Below, one piece after another: positions 50,906-63,904 of a stretch of 64,000 nt of DNA. The DNA is taken from the NCBI GenBank assembly GCA_006937955.1, contig SSNP01000083.1, positions 643,502-707,501 of the forward strand, in the 5' to 3' direction. Under the pieces are notes generated by a model. That model did not search any database and had not been told where the DNA came from. It was given only the letters and a program-made list of their open reading frames with translations. The stretch is from Pachypanchax playfairii (lineage: Eukaryota > Chordata > Actinopteri > Cyprinodontiformes > Aplocheilidae). Made by a program: the position numbers and the translations under genes. The stretch's first letter is position 1. The number at the start of each line of letters is the position of its first letter.

Positions 50906-52954
50906 AAAAAAATCAAAACAAAACTGTCATTTCTCCAGTGTAAAAGCTCCATGTAATATCGTCACAGAGCATGACCTCAGACTGGATAAACTTTATTTTT
51001 ACATTAAATATAAAAACGAAAAATACATTAAAAATGTTGTTTTCTCTAGAAAAACTTCAACTGCAGTTAAATGTATATCTATAATTAATAAGCTACAATG
51101 CATCATAACAACAACACAGAACCGGAGGTAATAAGCCATTATTGCTAAAAGAATTATTCAGTTAGTGGTTTCCATTATACAAATGTTAATTTAATTTACT
51201 TGTAAAAGGATAAAGACGTATTACAACCTAATACAATATTCGCTTAACCAGAGAAACTAAACTCTAGATAAACAACTGAACATGAGCCCTATTTCATCAT
51301 GAGAAGAGAATCTATAAATGCTAAAATAAGTTTAGCAGACTGTAAGGTCGAACGAGGTCTACATGCTCAGTTAGTCAACTTGTTAATACCCTGGTATGTG
51401 CTTACATCTTGAAAGTCCAGTTTTAACAACCCAAGGTGCTAAACCACGTTTAGATGCTGAAAGTAAGGTCGAGGATCACCCGAAGCCTCAGCTATTTAAA
51501 GTAAAGCCTAATTGAACCATTAGAAACACTTCAGAAGCATCAGACGAGAAACATTAAGAAAACTCTAAAATGGGTGTAAGCTGTTTGCAACCAGATGAGT
51601 AAAAACGAAGGTTTCATGGAAAGATCTAATGTAAATAGCAAAAGTGCACAAAGGGAATGCAACAGTTAAACTTCATCTACCAAAATTGCTTAGTTCAAAG
51701 CTCATAAAGTCAAAGCAGTCAGCGCTCAGATGTGTCTACATGTGTCACTGTAAAAATGTGTTGACCTCTGTCAGCTTGACATCAGATGGTTGGACTGGAC
51801 GCAGCTTAATGAGAAGCTGTTCAGCTCTTCTGCTCAGACATCTTTGGAACGCAGAGAGTACATTCCTCCCATATAGGCCACTGAGTGAAAAAAACATTGA
51901 AACACAGTGAACCCCAACCACGTGAAGAGGCAGACTGATTTATGGACCGGGCAAAGCGCAGAGTGGATGACTTTGAGAGAGTTAAGAATGAGAAATTATT
52001 TCAAGGAGTGTGTGCACATCTCACAAACACACACATAGAGCTTGTAAGCTTCCTTCATAGGTCTCCTGGGATCAAAAGGTGACCAGGAGTGTGGTAGCAT
52101 CTTGACTTTGTTTAAAGGGATTAAAGTAAGTGTTTAATCTCTGTATCCACCAGAGACCGAACTCTACACAGGGTTGGGGCTTTTTGACAAGATCCACCAA
52201 CTGACTTAAAAAGCAGTCTTCATTGAAATTGGATAGACACCGAATTGTTACATACAATACTTTTGCAACATGTTCTAGCAGGACACATGAGGGCATATGA
52301 CCTGTATGTGACACAAATGCACATTTTGCTGAGTCTCACACCTGCTTGACTTCAGAATTTTGAGACTGTGGAGGTGATGACTGGCTGATGTGGTGTACTC
52401 CGATTGGTCAGTTTCTGACTCTCTCTCCCTCAATCGCTGTGCTTTGGCGAGTCGCAAGATGTCAGACAAAACAGTGGTAAAGTACCATAAACTTTATAAG
52501 TGTCATGAACACATGCTAACTGGACCGTAATAACAGTAATTCATGCTACATCTTTCAACTCACCAGAGCAACATGCATCTTGGCCACATTTCGCACAGGT
52601 CATGTTTAAACAAACTCCATCTAAAGATTTTCACAACCATCATCAAACTTGATCAGTATAATCTTATAAGTATCAGTATAATCTGGTTCATTCTTTGAGG
52701 TCATTCTCTGGCCTGCTTTACAATATCAACTCCAAAACAAGTCAGATAACAGTCAACAAGTTTTAGTTGTGATCAAAAAAACTGTTACGTTAAGGTTTGA
52801 AGGACTGAGCACTTTGAGGACTCAGACTGCAACTAGTTTCTTGATTGACAAAAGTTTTCTTATATTCCTGAGCGCTGGTTGCATGACAATGAACAGTGAG
52901 TGGACAAAATTACCTGGTAAATGCAGAGAATAATTTGAATTACTGACAAATGAC

Positions 52955-53310
52955 AGCAGGGCTGCGCTGTGGTACAGTTGGTAGAACTGTTGGCTTGCAG
53001 CAAGAAGGTCCTAGTTCAAAACTGGGCTAGGGTCTTTCTGCATGGAGTTTGCATGTTCTCCCTGTGCACACGTGGGTTTTCTGGGGCACTGGCTTCCTCC
53101 CACAGGCCAAAAATATACTTGGCGTTAATTAGCAGCTCTAAATTGTCCCTAGGTGTGAGTGGTTGTAAGTCTATATGTGGCCCTGTGATGGACTGGCGAC
53201 CTGTCCAGGTGTAACCCCACCTCTCACCCCATGACTGCTGGAGATAGGCACCAGCTCCCCATGACCCTGAAAAGGAATAAGTGGGTACAGATAATGGATT
53301 TTTTTTTAAA
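52955..53310 (+). repeat. tRNA-headed SINE-like repeat
   Basis: An A-box-like TGGTACAGTTGG lies at 52970-52981 and a B-box-like GTTCAAAAC at 53014-53022. The body reads GCATGGAGTTTGCATGTTCT, TGGCTTCCTCCCACAGGCC and TGATGGACTGGCGACCTGTC, and ends GATAATGGATTTTTTT. This is one of the commonest fish repeats. The open frame across it is not a gene. Confidence 0.8.
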
Positions 53311-56300
53311 TAGCCATAAAAATATAAATAAAAAAATATAAAACAGCTGAAACCTTGCTGGGCTGTTACTGCTGGTAACTAGTTGAAGATAGAATTGCAT
53401 GAAAATTCATACATTTTCAGCTGGAATCATGTTGAATTGGGTACATGCAACACTTTGCATATGTTGAAACTGTGAGATGATCTGAATGTCTCCTCTCTTT
53501 ACTCACAAAGAGTCTTGATTTGTTCATATTTTATCAGTTTATTTTGTCACATTTGGAATATCAGTTTTTTATGTCTTCAATCAGTCACGCCACAGTTTCA
53601 TTTGCTGCCTACCCCTCTCACATTTCTAGCACCTTCTGACTTACTGAAACTAAATTAAGATGTGTTCCAGAAGCCTGAGACAACTCTGACTATTTAAAGA
53701 GGAAAATGTATCTTAAAATTCCAGTTATATAAATGCTCAAGCAAACATCTAATATTCTTAAAATTCCAGTGACTGGAGAGTGAGGCCCTCACTCAGGGAA
53801 AGGGTTTTATGAAGTGACAGTACTGAAAGCATAAGGGGTGCAGGGTTGGGTCAGCTCTTCTCGATGTGTGTTTGAACTAGAAGAACACCACAAGTGATGT
53901 TGTATATTGAGAAAGCTCTATCAAAACACTCTATAGTCGGACATCTGGGGGGAGCTATGAGCAGTAAGCTTAGTCCACTGACCCCCATCCTCACCCAAAA
54001 ATAAGATTACTGCTACTTCTTAGGGTCATGCAAAGCTCTACTAGTTTAGTTATATAATTTCAAAGTGGCACTGCAAAACATTTTGTGAAAACACAAATCT
54101 CTAAGTACAGTAAAAAAAAAAATGGCTATACCAAATAATTCCTCCAAAAATCAACGTTCATGGCTTTGAGCTGAACAGAACATCTCTGTGTTCTGTTTTA
54201 ATCAGCAGATTAAATGGCGGTCACTCCTTGTTGGATTTGCTTGTTGCACATGTTGATTAGTCATTAATTGGCAGCTTTCATTATTTGGGAGCATCAGCGT
54301 AAAGTGGGACTATAGGAGAAGGACTGATGTCATGCCGGGAGAGTCTGAATAGCAACAGTCTGGGAGAAAAACCTTTTAGAAATGTGGACAGTGCCTAATT
54401 GGATGAGGATTTCAGTTGGCTGATTGGGAGAACTGGTCTTATGCAATGACATACATGAATGGACGAGTTCTGGGAGCCGCAATACTCATGAAAGAGTTGG
54501 CAATAATGATAGAGCCTTGAGGTGATGTAAAGATTTGCTTTATCGTCACACTACATTACTGTAAAATACAGAAAGAAAGGTTCTACCTAAAAATATTGAG
54601 CTGATAGAACCATAACTGAGACTGTGCAAGTGTCATGGCTACATTATCCCCACCATAACAAATATAAAACCCAAATAACAGTGGCCTTGTTACTCAAGGA
54701 TTTCTTCTAAATCATAAAGGCCTTCAATCCATGTAACCAGTTAAAAGTAAAGTGGAACAAGGTGAATTATAAGAGACTTAGTTTAAGTCCTGTTAATAAG
54801 AACCAAAGTGCACCACTTTGTTTATTATTCTGGGAATGATCCTTAAAAACTAGAGGTCCGAAAATAAAACGCATGAAGAATCATACATACTTTATCAAAG
54901 ATGCTAAAGTCAGAGCATGAGAGCGCGTTAGAGCAGCTCAGGTATTTGTCTTAAGATTTAATGATGAGAAATGTCTTAATACAGAGACCTTTTTGTTTTT
55001 GAATCTTACGGTACATTTACCAAAGCCAACTAACCATGGTTTGTTTTGTTTTGACATTGCAGATTCCATGGGTGAGAATGAGACACAGATCAACAGAAGG
55101 GAGGCAGATACAGATAAAAATAGTGAAACTACATGAAGCTGTGGGGTAAACAGATGGAGAAAGGCAACAAAGATGTATCTGGGAGATTATTTCATCATCA
55201 CCCTACATCCACACCACATTACCTGAACCCATCCGAGCCTGTGGTCCCTCAGGTGTTCGCTTACTTGCACAATAAAAGGCAACATTCTTGAATCTCACAC
55301 AGGCTTTAAGCCACATTTGGACCAAAACCAGACATTGAGAAACTTAATCCACTGTACTTAGACAAGCAAGCATTGCATCACCTCAGGTCACAACTGGAAA
55401 AGTGGTGAGAATAGGGTTTGTACAGGTCTGTGTATACTAGATGGAGGAGGGTGAGGGGTACCACAAAATATATCCTCTGGTAAGAGTTTAACCTCTTAGA
55501 AACAGCTTTTCTCAAAAAAAAAAATAGTTAGTAGAACTGGCAGAGATATCAAACAAAACACATTAAAGGAATAGTAAAGGAATAGTTAGATTTTGTGGAA
55601 AGGTTTTGAACAAGTATTTTCTTACCTGTGGTAGATAGCTCTTTGAATGACTTTAGTTTGGCGAAAGAGATTAGATCTGACCAGACAGTCACAGTGGAAC
55701 CAAAGTAAAGTGTTGTCATATTAAAACTACTCCAGAAATAAAAAAGGGTTCAGCTAATGCTGTCATATAAACATTTACATTGCTGTTAATTTTATATTAC
55801 ATAGTTATTCTGGCATAAATATCTGGAAGGTACACATGCTAAATTGTAAGTGCTACAGCTAGCGAGCGCTATCACTAACTTTCTCTGAGAAAACCCACAA
55901 AATTCTAAGTTAAAAAAAATCGCAATTTCCAGCTGTGCAATGATTCATAAAACAGTTTTGTGTTGATCTCCTTGATATTTAAGTTATAAGAAAACAGTAG
56001 CCACTAGCTTTTAAATCCTGTTAGAAAAAAAATAGTAATTCTTTAAAATGACATCATTCAAAAAGCCATTTACAAAATGCAAGATATTAATTATTATTTA
56101 TTAACTTTTCATGGAAACCCACTTCAAGTGGTCTTAACTATCGCTAACACCTTGAAAAATATTAACTTGGGCTACAGTAGGTATCAAAAGAGAAATTCGA
56201 TGCACATATGCAACTGGATCCATTCTTGAACTATAGATAAAAACAAACAACAGTCTAAAACATGTATGGGTTATTTTTCCAGCAGTAATAAGAGCCAAGG

Positions 56301-57599
56301 TGAACATTCTGGTTGAGAGGGGGACATTGATCTGCATTTAAATCCCATCCAAGGGCAGTGACATGAACTGTCCCGTGGTCCCAGCGGGGTTTGGGTTAAT
56401 AGTGTCATGACATCAGTGAGGGGGTATTAACAGTGTATAAGCCTAGACTAACCACTGCTGAATGACTGCTAGCTGACGCAAGACATGATGGAATGCTGCC
56501 CAGAGCATGACCACAAGCTCCAGTAGAAGCTAAGAGGAGATCTCAGCCCTCTTTCCTCCAGTGCCAAATAACTGAGACCTTATACATCCAAGCAAGGACA
56601 ACTGGAACACCAATATGCATCTATGACAAGAAATTAAATATAGTTGAAAAAAGGGTCAAAGTTTTGGGATGTTTTAGATGATTACTGCCAAGCATACAGT
56701 TTTTAAGTCCAAAATCAAAATTTATGACAGTCTGAATACAGGATTGGTTTAAGTATAGGGTTATTGTATAATTCTTGGTAATTTGTGCAGTCATTAGCCT
56801 CCTGGCAGCCTGCAGTCTCACAGCACTCATGCTCCATCATGCCTGTGCTAGCATAAAAACGGTCGAAAGCATCACACTTCATTCAATTTGATCGACATAA
56901 TCACACATGGGTAATTATCATAAAAAAGACAACCATAGCATGTTGCTGACTTTGCGTAGCAGTACCCTATTTTAACATCAAGATATCTAGGTGTGTGTTC
57001 TGAGGGCTCAAACTAAGGATGTAAAGTTGGGTATATTAGCTGACTAAATAGCATGTTTTACTTTGTTGACTTTACTTTGTCTGTTTTCGTTCAAACAGGT
57101 GCACAGAGGGCAAATTTCAAGTCCTAATATGTAACATTTGAGCTCATCGATTTGCAGAAATGCTAAACAGTTGAAAATAACTACAGAGAAAAATTCCATC
57201 AAATCCTCAATCATTTATTTATTTTATGAAAGCCAAGGCCTTCAATAAGTCTTTTTTTTTTTTGCCATTTTTTTTCTGTAGAGAACAAATCCTTTCTGCC
57301 CTTGCAAAAAAGTGCAGCCCCCCTTATGTTACATTAAGTTATGTTGTTATATGTATGAAATCAGTATCCAACATACCTGAAGTTCCATAAAAAGTTTTTA
57401 CAATATGGCCCAGGACTTGGCTGCAGCTAAGCTCCACATTATTCTGAAAGATTCCTGTACTTCACACTAGGACATAACAGTGCTGTTGATGTCTGTAGAT
57501 TCACTAGGACAGAAACCGAACAAAAAGGTTGAAGTCCAAACAAAATATAAGGTCCCACAGTGGCCAATTGCAGTACAATGAAAATCAGTTTTTTTGTGT

Positions 57600-58175
57600 G
57601 TTGTTAACATGTTCTTGTAGCATTGTTCTTACACTAAGGAAAATATGCATTTTAGCATATTTTTGCTTTTAAATTGCTATAACTCATTAATAGTTTGAAA
57701 AATGCTGTTTGAAAAAGAATGTTTTTGTGATGTATAAAATGGATTGGGCGGGCTTATAGCGCTAGCATAAACAGAGATCTCTTAGCAAAGGGGAAAGGGG
57801 CGGGGTTCTGCCCATACAAAGGTGAATTGCTAGTGAGCTACTGCTGATATGGAGAAACTATTTCATAGAAAATAGCACAGGTTTTGTAATTTGGGGTAAA
57901 AATGCCATAGTCAAAATTTAATGACCACTGAGAATGTTTTAAAATAGCTCAAAATATGATCGGAGTGGGTCTTTAAGTCCCGCCTCCTACAAGGAGTATT
58001 TGTTTACAATTGTAACCAAACACTCCTTGTTGATTTCTGTTGAGTCACATAGTTTACACCTTATTGCTATAAATTCAAATATGATTTTTATCTTCATATC
58101 TACCAGTAATTAGTTATTTTGTAATTAAAAACCCAGTAACTCCCGCAGTTTATCATTTATTGAAACCCCCCCTCT
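57600..58175. repeat. Probable old interspersed repeat
   Basis: The sequence contains GGGCGGGCTTATAGCGCTAG, GGGGCGGGGTTCTGCCCATA and AGTGGGTCTTTAAGTCCCGC. Their composition differs from the intron background and resembles fish DNA-element interiors. I could not define ends or a family. Confidence 0.3.
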
Positions 58176-58179
58176 TGGT

Positions 58180-58625
58180 TTAAAGAGGTCATTCCATTAA
58201 AAATGTTTTTTCTGAGGTTTCTGTTGAATATTTTAGCTCCACAGGTGTTCTTACCTTCATACTGGGTGTGAAAACAGGTCAACAACTTCTCTTTCAGTTT
58301 TTATCTCTCAAACACGCAGGTGGCGATAACACCCAAGTTCTCCAGAGTTTGAACGGCCTGTATCTGTTTTGTCACAACTCCTTTGCTCGTTAATATTCAG
58401 CAGCTCCCGCAGTTGAAACCATGCCTAGCATGCTGCTGGCTAAAAGCTGAAGCATAAGACGTAACAAACCGGAAGACACGACGTCTACTGTTGCCATACG
58501 CAGCGGGGCAGGAAACAGTATACCTTGCTCTCATAGGCTAGTTTGTTAGCCAATCTGAGTCCAGCAAATTTGTATAATGAATATTAATGAGTTGCTGCCC
58601 GAAGTCTGATGAAACCAGTCTAATT
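58180..58625 (+). mobile_element. TTAA-flanked MITE, family 2, truncated copy C
   Basis: Same orientation as 21868-22461. It starts TTAAAGAGGTCATTCCATTA and follows that copy through the GCATGCTGCTGGCTAAAAGC segment until about 58625, where similarity stops. The right terminus is missing. Confidence 0.8.
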
Positions 58626-61095
58626 TTGATCTAATTTTGATTTAATCTTTGCAGCATCGTAAACAACTCATAATCACCAGCCGGCCGTATATCTTTAGGA
58701 TAAAAGCATGCGCACGCTTGGTCTATTGACAGGTGCATGTGTGTGGCTGTAGAATGCTATTGGCTAATACATTGCGCTGCCAATATAAAATTGCATGTGC
58801 TTCTACGGGACAGGGGGCAGGCTTTCTATATTTTATTACAAAACTGGGTCAGACGATCACTTTTATGGAATTAAAAAATAAAAATCATATGTAACTCCTG
58901 AAAAGGGGAAAACTCCAGATTGCTCCAGATTTAAGGGCCAAATGTAATAGAAACTTTTATAACTACTATTTCTAAAATGTCATCAGTATTTTTAAACTTT
59001 GTTTTTTGCACAAATGCAACAAAAATGATGACATATTTCATTTTACCATTTACAAAAACCTCAAAGATAAGTCAAGAACCATTGTCCCAACAGTTTTGCA
59101 GAAATTATACATTGCTAGGATCTTTATCCTCTCAGTGTTTTTCTTTTCTATCACACACTCCCACTGAGAACCCTGATCTGAATTCAAAGCAGACCAGCAT
59201 CGACAGTTCCCAAGATCATAAATTTAAGTTGTTATGTAATCTTCCGCAGACACTGCATGCAGCCAATAAAGAAATTAATTTGGAAGACTGCCTACAAGAC
59301 AATAGACTTAAGTTATAAAATCATACAGATAAATTAGATAATAATCAAACTTATTGACTCATCCCATCTTGGAGCTTTATGTATTACAAAAGATACTTTC
59401 TCAAAAAACTGTGTTACAGATAAACAAATTATTGAGCTACTGGTGTAATAATGTGCTTCCAAATGCTTTTTAACTGTGCGTTTGGTGCAGGTTAAAGTGT
59501 GATAGGGTTGTGCATTTCCAACTGTGGTGATAAACTATAGAACTACATTGGAGTCATAATGTAATGTGAGTTTATTAGAGAAAAAATGTTATTAAAAATG
59601 AAGAAACAAAAGTTGAAACTGAAAGTCAAGTTTTGAGGTTTAACTTAAAAAAAAAAAACTACTCAAAATAAAAACAACCAAATATTCTTTTTTTCTGAAA
59701 ATAGATTTAACGATTTATTTTTATATATTTTGAGTTTTGATTTTTATGCATTTTTTCACATTTGAAAAGGATTTTTCCGTCAGTTTCAGATGTGATATTT
59801 GTACATACATACTGTATCTTACACCCTTTTTTCAGATTCAGGTGTGTTTTTTACCTTCAGTTCTATTTGTACACTTTTTTTGAGGTCCTCTTATTCAGTC
59901 TCAAACATCTGGCCTTAGTCAGACATCTGTTTGCTTCAATCGACAGAGTAATGGGAACATGACCGACAAATTATTACACACGTTTGAAGGATAATTTCCC
60001 CTTTTTGTGTTTTAAAAATGATAAACTACTTCAAACTGAGTAGTTTTATTAAACACACCAGGCTTGAATAATTCATACATCCACAAAGTAACTCCCACCG
60101 CAGTTCATCTCTCATCCGAGCCAAACTGTTTGGTGAGTTCCCACTTTCTCTTTTATAGTGAGATCATCCTAAATGTCCCAGTGAAGTCCCACCTGTGTGA
60201 TACAACACAGGTCGCATACAAAAAAAAGAGTTCATGAATTTGGCGAGATTCGTTTAGTTTAGATTAGTTCTTTACAAATGGGCCAAAGCCTCACTTGGTT
60301 CTATTCAACTCAACTGAAAATCCACGCAGTCAGAGGCGGGACCACATTTTGATGGACATACCATACAGCTAATCACATGCAAAGACAGACAGACCAAGAT
60401 CATACCATTATGTTACAGAAAGGAGGACATTAGATTCTCTGAAGACAGTGAGTGTATCGGTGCCGGCTAAAACCCAAAAATGTTACGAAACATAATGAGT
60501 GATTGTGATTGAAGAGACATTTGTGAGACATGAGAGTAACTCTGCTAATGGAGCCGAGCTAAAAGAGCTGAATCTTTGAAAAAAGATGGATTTCTCATCA
60601 CTAAGACATCGACAGCACTTGCAGCTGTTGCTCTACTCAGTGAAATATGCTGTACATTTTAAATAGATAATAGGTAAAAAAGACCACACAGCTCCTTAAT
60701 AGAAATTATCTTTGATTATTCATTTTACAGAAAAGGATTAAATTAATCATTTCAATCTTTAATTTCTGAAAAAGCAAATGTTCATGCTAAATAGGAATAA
60801 GCTAATCTTCTGAGAATGTTTACTTATGTAAATTATACAGTATAATAAAGGAGGAAACCATCTTTACCAACATATTATGAGCCAGAGGTCCGGTCTGACT
60901 GATGAAACTGTTCCCCGGTTTAAGATCTACTCGAGAATGTGAGAACTGCATAGTTTACATTTAGCATTAACGCAATGACGGAGTTCAACCTCTTCTCACT
61001 TGTGTGTTACCTACATTGTATGACACAGATGATCTGCATTGAGATTACAGAAACACTATGAGGGAAAGTGGAAATTCACCTGGAGTTAAACAGTA

Positions 61096-61545
61096 TTAAA
61101 GGTTGAATCATGAGCACCACAGCGACATCTAGTGTGGATGTTATGGTTGCAACAACCCAACAAGGTTTCCAGCCGTTGGGATGCAGGTTCTACATTTCCA
61201 TGTGCATTTTGATGCTGTGAAAATGTTTTATTTGGGTCCATCTATTGTAGCTTCACCTAATCTCACTCTGGTTTTTGATCTTCTCTGGTTGCTCCTCTTC
61301 TGAGAAGGATAACAAAATCTCCGGGACTCTGAAGCAGATGCTTGACTTGCCGACTCTGCCATTTTCCACAGTATCAGCCTCGGACTATTAACTGTATTAG
61401 GCAACCTGCAATGGTGCAGCTATTGGCTGACAGATGTAAACATTACATTCTAATTCAAATATAGTTTTTAAAGAAAAGCCCTGTGCAGGTATTATTTTTT
61501 GAATTATAAAAGTTTTTATGAAAATGTTCCATATTCAACCTTTAA
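61096..61545. mobile_element. TTAA-flanked MITE, family 5 (450 bp)
   Basis: TTAAAGGTTGAAT at 61096-61108 and ATTCAACCTTTAA at 61533-61545 form perfect 13-bp inverted termini including TTAA. The interior is non-coding. It lies only about 130 bp from the Tc1 element. Confidence 0.7.
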
Positions 61546-61677
61546 CCGGTAGTAGAGACCATGTTGCATCTGGGTTTACTTTGAGGACATAGGATTTCCT
61601 ACATCTAGTGATGGATTTGAACTATTTTACAACTCCAGTACTAAAATTTGTGTCAAATATCAAGAAAAGGAAGCTTA

Positions 61678-61877
61678 CAGTGGGGCAAAAAAGTATTTAG
61701 TCAGCCACCAATTGTGTAAGTTCTCCCACTTAAAAAGATCAGAGAGGCCTGTAATTTTCATCATAGGTATACCTCAACTATGAGAGACAAAATGAGGAAA
61801 AAAAATCCAGAAAATCACATTGTCTGATTTTTAAAGAATTTATTTGCAAATTATGGTGGAAAATAAGTATTTGGTCA
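61678..61877 (+). repeat. Left terminal inverted repeat of Tc1 element
   Basis: 200 bp, identical base for base (checked by eye) to the complement of 63080-63279. It ends ATAAGTATTTGGTCA. Confidence 0.93.
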
Positions 61878-62040
61878 CCTACAAACAAGTAAGATTTCTG
61901 GCTTTCACAGACCTGTAACTTCTTTAAGAGGCTCCTCGGTCCTCCACTCGTTACCTGTATTAATGGCACCTGTGTGAACTCGTTATCAGTATAAAAGACA
62001 CCTGTCCACAACCTCAAACAGTCACGCTCCAAACTCCACT

Positions 62041-63063
62041 ATTGCCAAGACCAAAGAGCTGTCAAAGGACACCAGAAACAAAATTGTAGACCTTCACCAG
62101 GCTGGGAAGACTGAATCTGCAATAGGTAAGCAGCTTGGTGTGAAGAAATCAACTGTGGGAGCAATTATTAGAAAATGGAAGACATACAAGACCACTGATA
62201 ATCTCCCTCGATCTGGGGCTCCACGCAAGATCTCACCCCATGGGGTCAAAATGATCACAAGAACGGTGAGCAAAAATCCCAGAACCACACGGAGGGACCT
62301 AGTGAATGACCTGCAGAGAGCTGGGACCAAAGTAACAAAGGCTACCATCAGTAACACACTACGCCGCCAGGGACTCAAATCCTGCAGTGCCAGACGTGTC
62401 CCCCTGCTGAAGCCAGGACACGTCCAGGCCCGTCTGCGGTTTGCTAGAGAGCATTTGGATGATCCAGAAGAGGATTGGGAGAACATCATATGGTCAGATG
62501 AAACCAAAGTAGAACTTTCTGGTAGAAACTCAACTTGTCGTGTTTGGAGGGGAAAGAATGCTGAGTTGGATCCAAAGAACACCATACCTACTGTAAAGCA
62601 TGGGGGTGGAAACATCATGCTTTGGGGCTGTTTTTCTGCAAGGGGACCAGGACGACTGATCCGTGTAAAGGAAAGAATGAATGGGGCCATGTATCGTAAG
62701 ATTTTGAGTGAAAACCTCCTTCCATCAGCAAGGGCATTGAAAATGAGACGTGGCTGGGTCTTTCAGCATGACAATGATCCCAAACACACCGCCCGGGCAA
62801 CGAAGGAGTGGCTTCGTAAGAAGCATTTCAAGGTCCTGGAGTGGCCTAGCCAGTCTCCAGATCTCAACCCCATAGAAAATCTCTGGAGGGAGTTGAAAGT
62901 CCGTGTTGCCCAGCGTCAGCCCCAAAACATCACTGCTCTAGAGGAGATCTGCATGGAGGAATGGGCCAAAATACCAGCAACAGTGTGTGAAAACCTTGTG
63001 AAGACTTACAGAAAACGTTTGACCTCTGTCATTGCCAACAAAGGCTATATAACAAAGTATTGA
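62041..63063 (+). CDS. Tc1 transposase, full frame but start codon ATG changed to ATT
   Basis: The enzyme cuts out and reinserts the element at TA sites. From 62041 the frame is open for 340 codons to a TGA at 63061, the family's usual length. The first codons read IAKTKELSKDTRNKIVDLHQ where the family has MAKTKELS: the position of the ATG at 62041-62043 is ATT, and no in-frame ATG precedes it back to the stop at 61975. Two helix-turn-helix units follow (AIGKQLGVKKSTVGAII and RRDLVNDLQRAG..ATISNTLRR), with RSGAPRK between them. The catalytic DD34E residues are all present: Asp in WSDETK, Asp in QHDNDPKH 91 residues on, and Glu in DLNPIENLW 35 residues later. The next in-frame ATG, in HGVKMITR, would remove the first DNA-binding unit. 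Confidence 0.9.
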   Translation: MAKTKELSKDTRNKIVDLHQAGKTESAIGKQLGVKKSTVGAIIRKWKTYKTTDNLPRSGAPRKISPHGVKMITRTVSKNPRTTRRDLVNDLQRAGTKVTKATISNTLRRQGLKSCSARRVPLLKPGHVQARLRFAREHLDDPEEDWENIIWSDETKVELSGRNSTCRVWRGKNAELDPKNTIPTVKHGGGNIMLWGCFSARGPGRLIRVKERMNGAMYRKILSENLLPSARALKMRRGWVFQHDNDPKHTARATKEWLRKKHFKVLEWPSQSPDLNPIENLWRELKVRVAQRQPQNITALEEICMEEWAKIPATVCENLVKTYRKRLTSVIANKGYITKY

Positions 63064-63079
63064 GATTAACTTTTGTTAT

Positions 63080-63279
63080 TGACCAAATACTTATTTTCCA
63101 CCATAATTTGCAAATAAATTCTTTAAAAATCAGACAATGTGATTTTCTGGATTTTTTTTCCTCATTTTGTCTCTCATAGTTGAGGTATACCTATGATGAA
63201 AATTACAGGCCTCTCTGATCTTTTTAAGTGGGAGAACTTACACAATTGGTGGCTGACTAAATACTTTTTTGCCCCACTG
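63080..63279 (-). repeat. Right terminal inverted repeat of Tc1 element
   Basis: 200 bp, the exact complement of the left repeat, ending GCCCCACTG next to TA. Confidence 0.93.
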
Positions 63280-63904
63280 TAGATACCCAAAATCTGTCTG
63301 TAGTTCATCTTATTTAACGCATGTTTATTTTTTTACGTTTCCATGTTTCTTTAATGAGACCTGAAAGGGAACTTGTCATTCAGGACCGTGCAGTGAGCTG
63401 TCAGGTCTCCATGTCCCTGTCATGTGAAAGCCCTGATTTACATCCATAATGTTCTTTAGCAGACAGGAGACGAGGTTCTGAAATGAGCAGAGTAAGAATT
63501 ATTACAGTGTCCTCAAAAGTAAAACATCCCAAACCTGGTCCTCGGGTAAGATTCTAGAAGTTTCCCTACTTTGGTACACATTATTTAAATACATGAATAA
63601 TTAACAGGCTGCTTTAGAAGTTAAAAGGAAAGTTTTCAGGTGATTGGCTCATTTGAATCAGCTGTGTTGGAGCAGGTACACATGTAAAACATGCCGGACC
63701 GTGTGTCCTGAGGATCAGGGTTGGGAAACACTGCTCAAGAGGTATGAAGCTAGATCCAGAAGAAAACCATTTTGTTTTCCATTAATAACTAATGATAATA
63801 ATATCAAAGTCCTACAGTTTGTTTTAATGGCCAAAGAATCCAGTTATGTTGATTAAATCAGTGTAGATAAATGTCATTACAGGGAAAACGAGCAGATCTT
63901 AATG

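Larger units (their letters stand above)
61678..63279 (+). mobile_element. Tc1/mariner transposon, complete (1602 bp)
   Basis: The element starts CAGTGGGGCAAAAAAGTATT right after a TA (61676-61677) and ends with the complement before a TA (63280-63281), the expected target duplication. Its 200-bp terminal repeats enclose one transposase frame on the plus strand. Length and layout are those of a complete Tc1 element of a family widespread in fish. It sits upstream of grb10 coding exon 1, with the transposase antisense to the gene. Confidence 0.95.

Noticed and set aside
52970..53022. A and B boxes, considered as a tRNA gene
   Set aside because: The boxes belong to the head of a SINE-like repeat; there is no cloverleaf acceptor stem.
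62094..62690. 198-codon frame on the minus strand
   Set aside because: It is antisense to the Tc1 transposase, whose conserved motifs on the plus strand explain the open frame.
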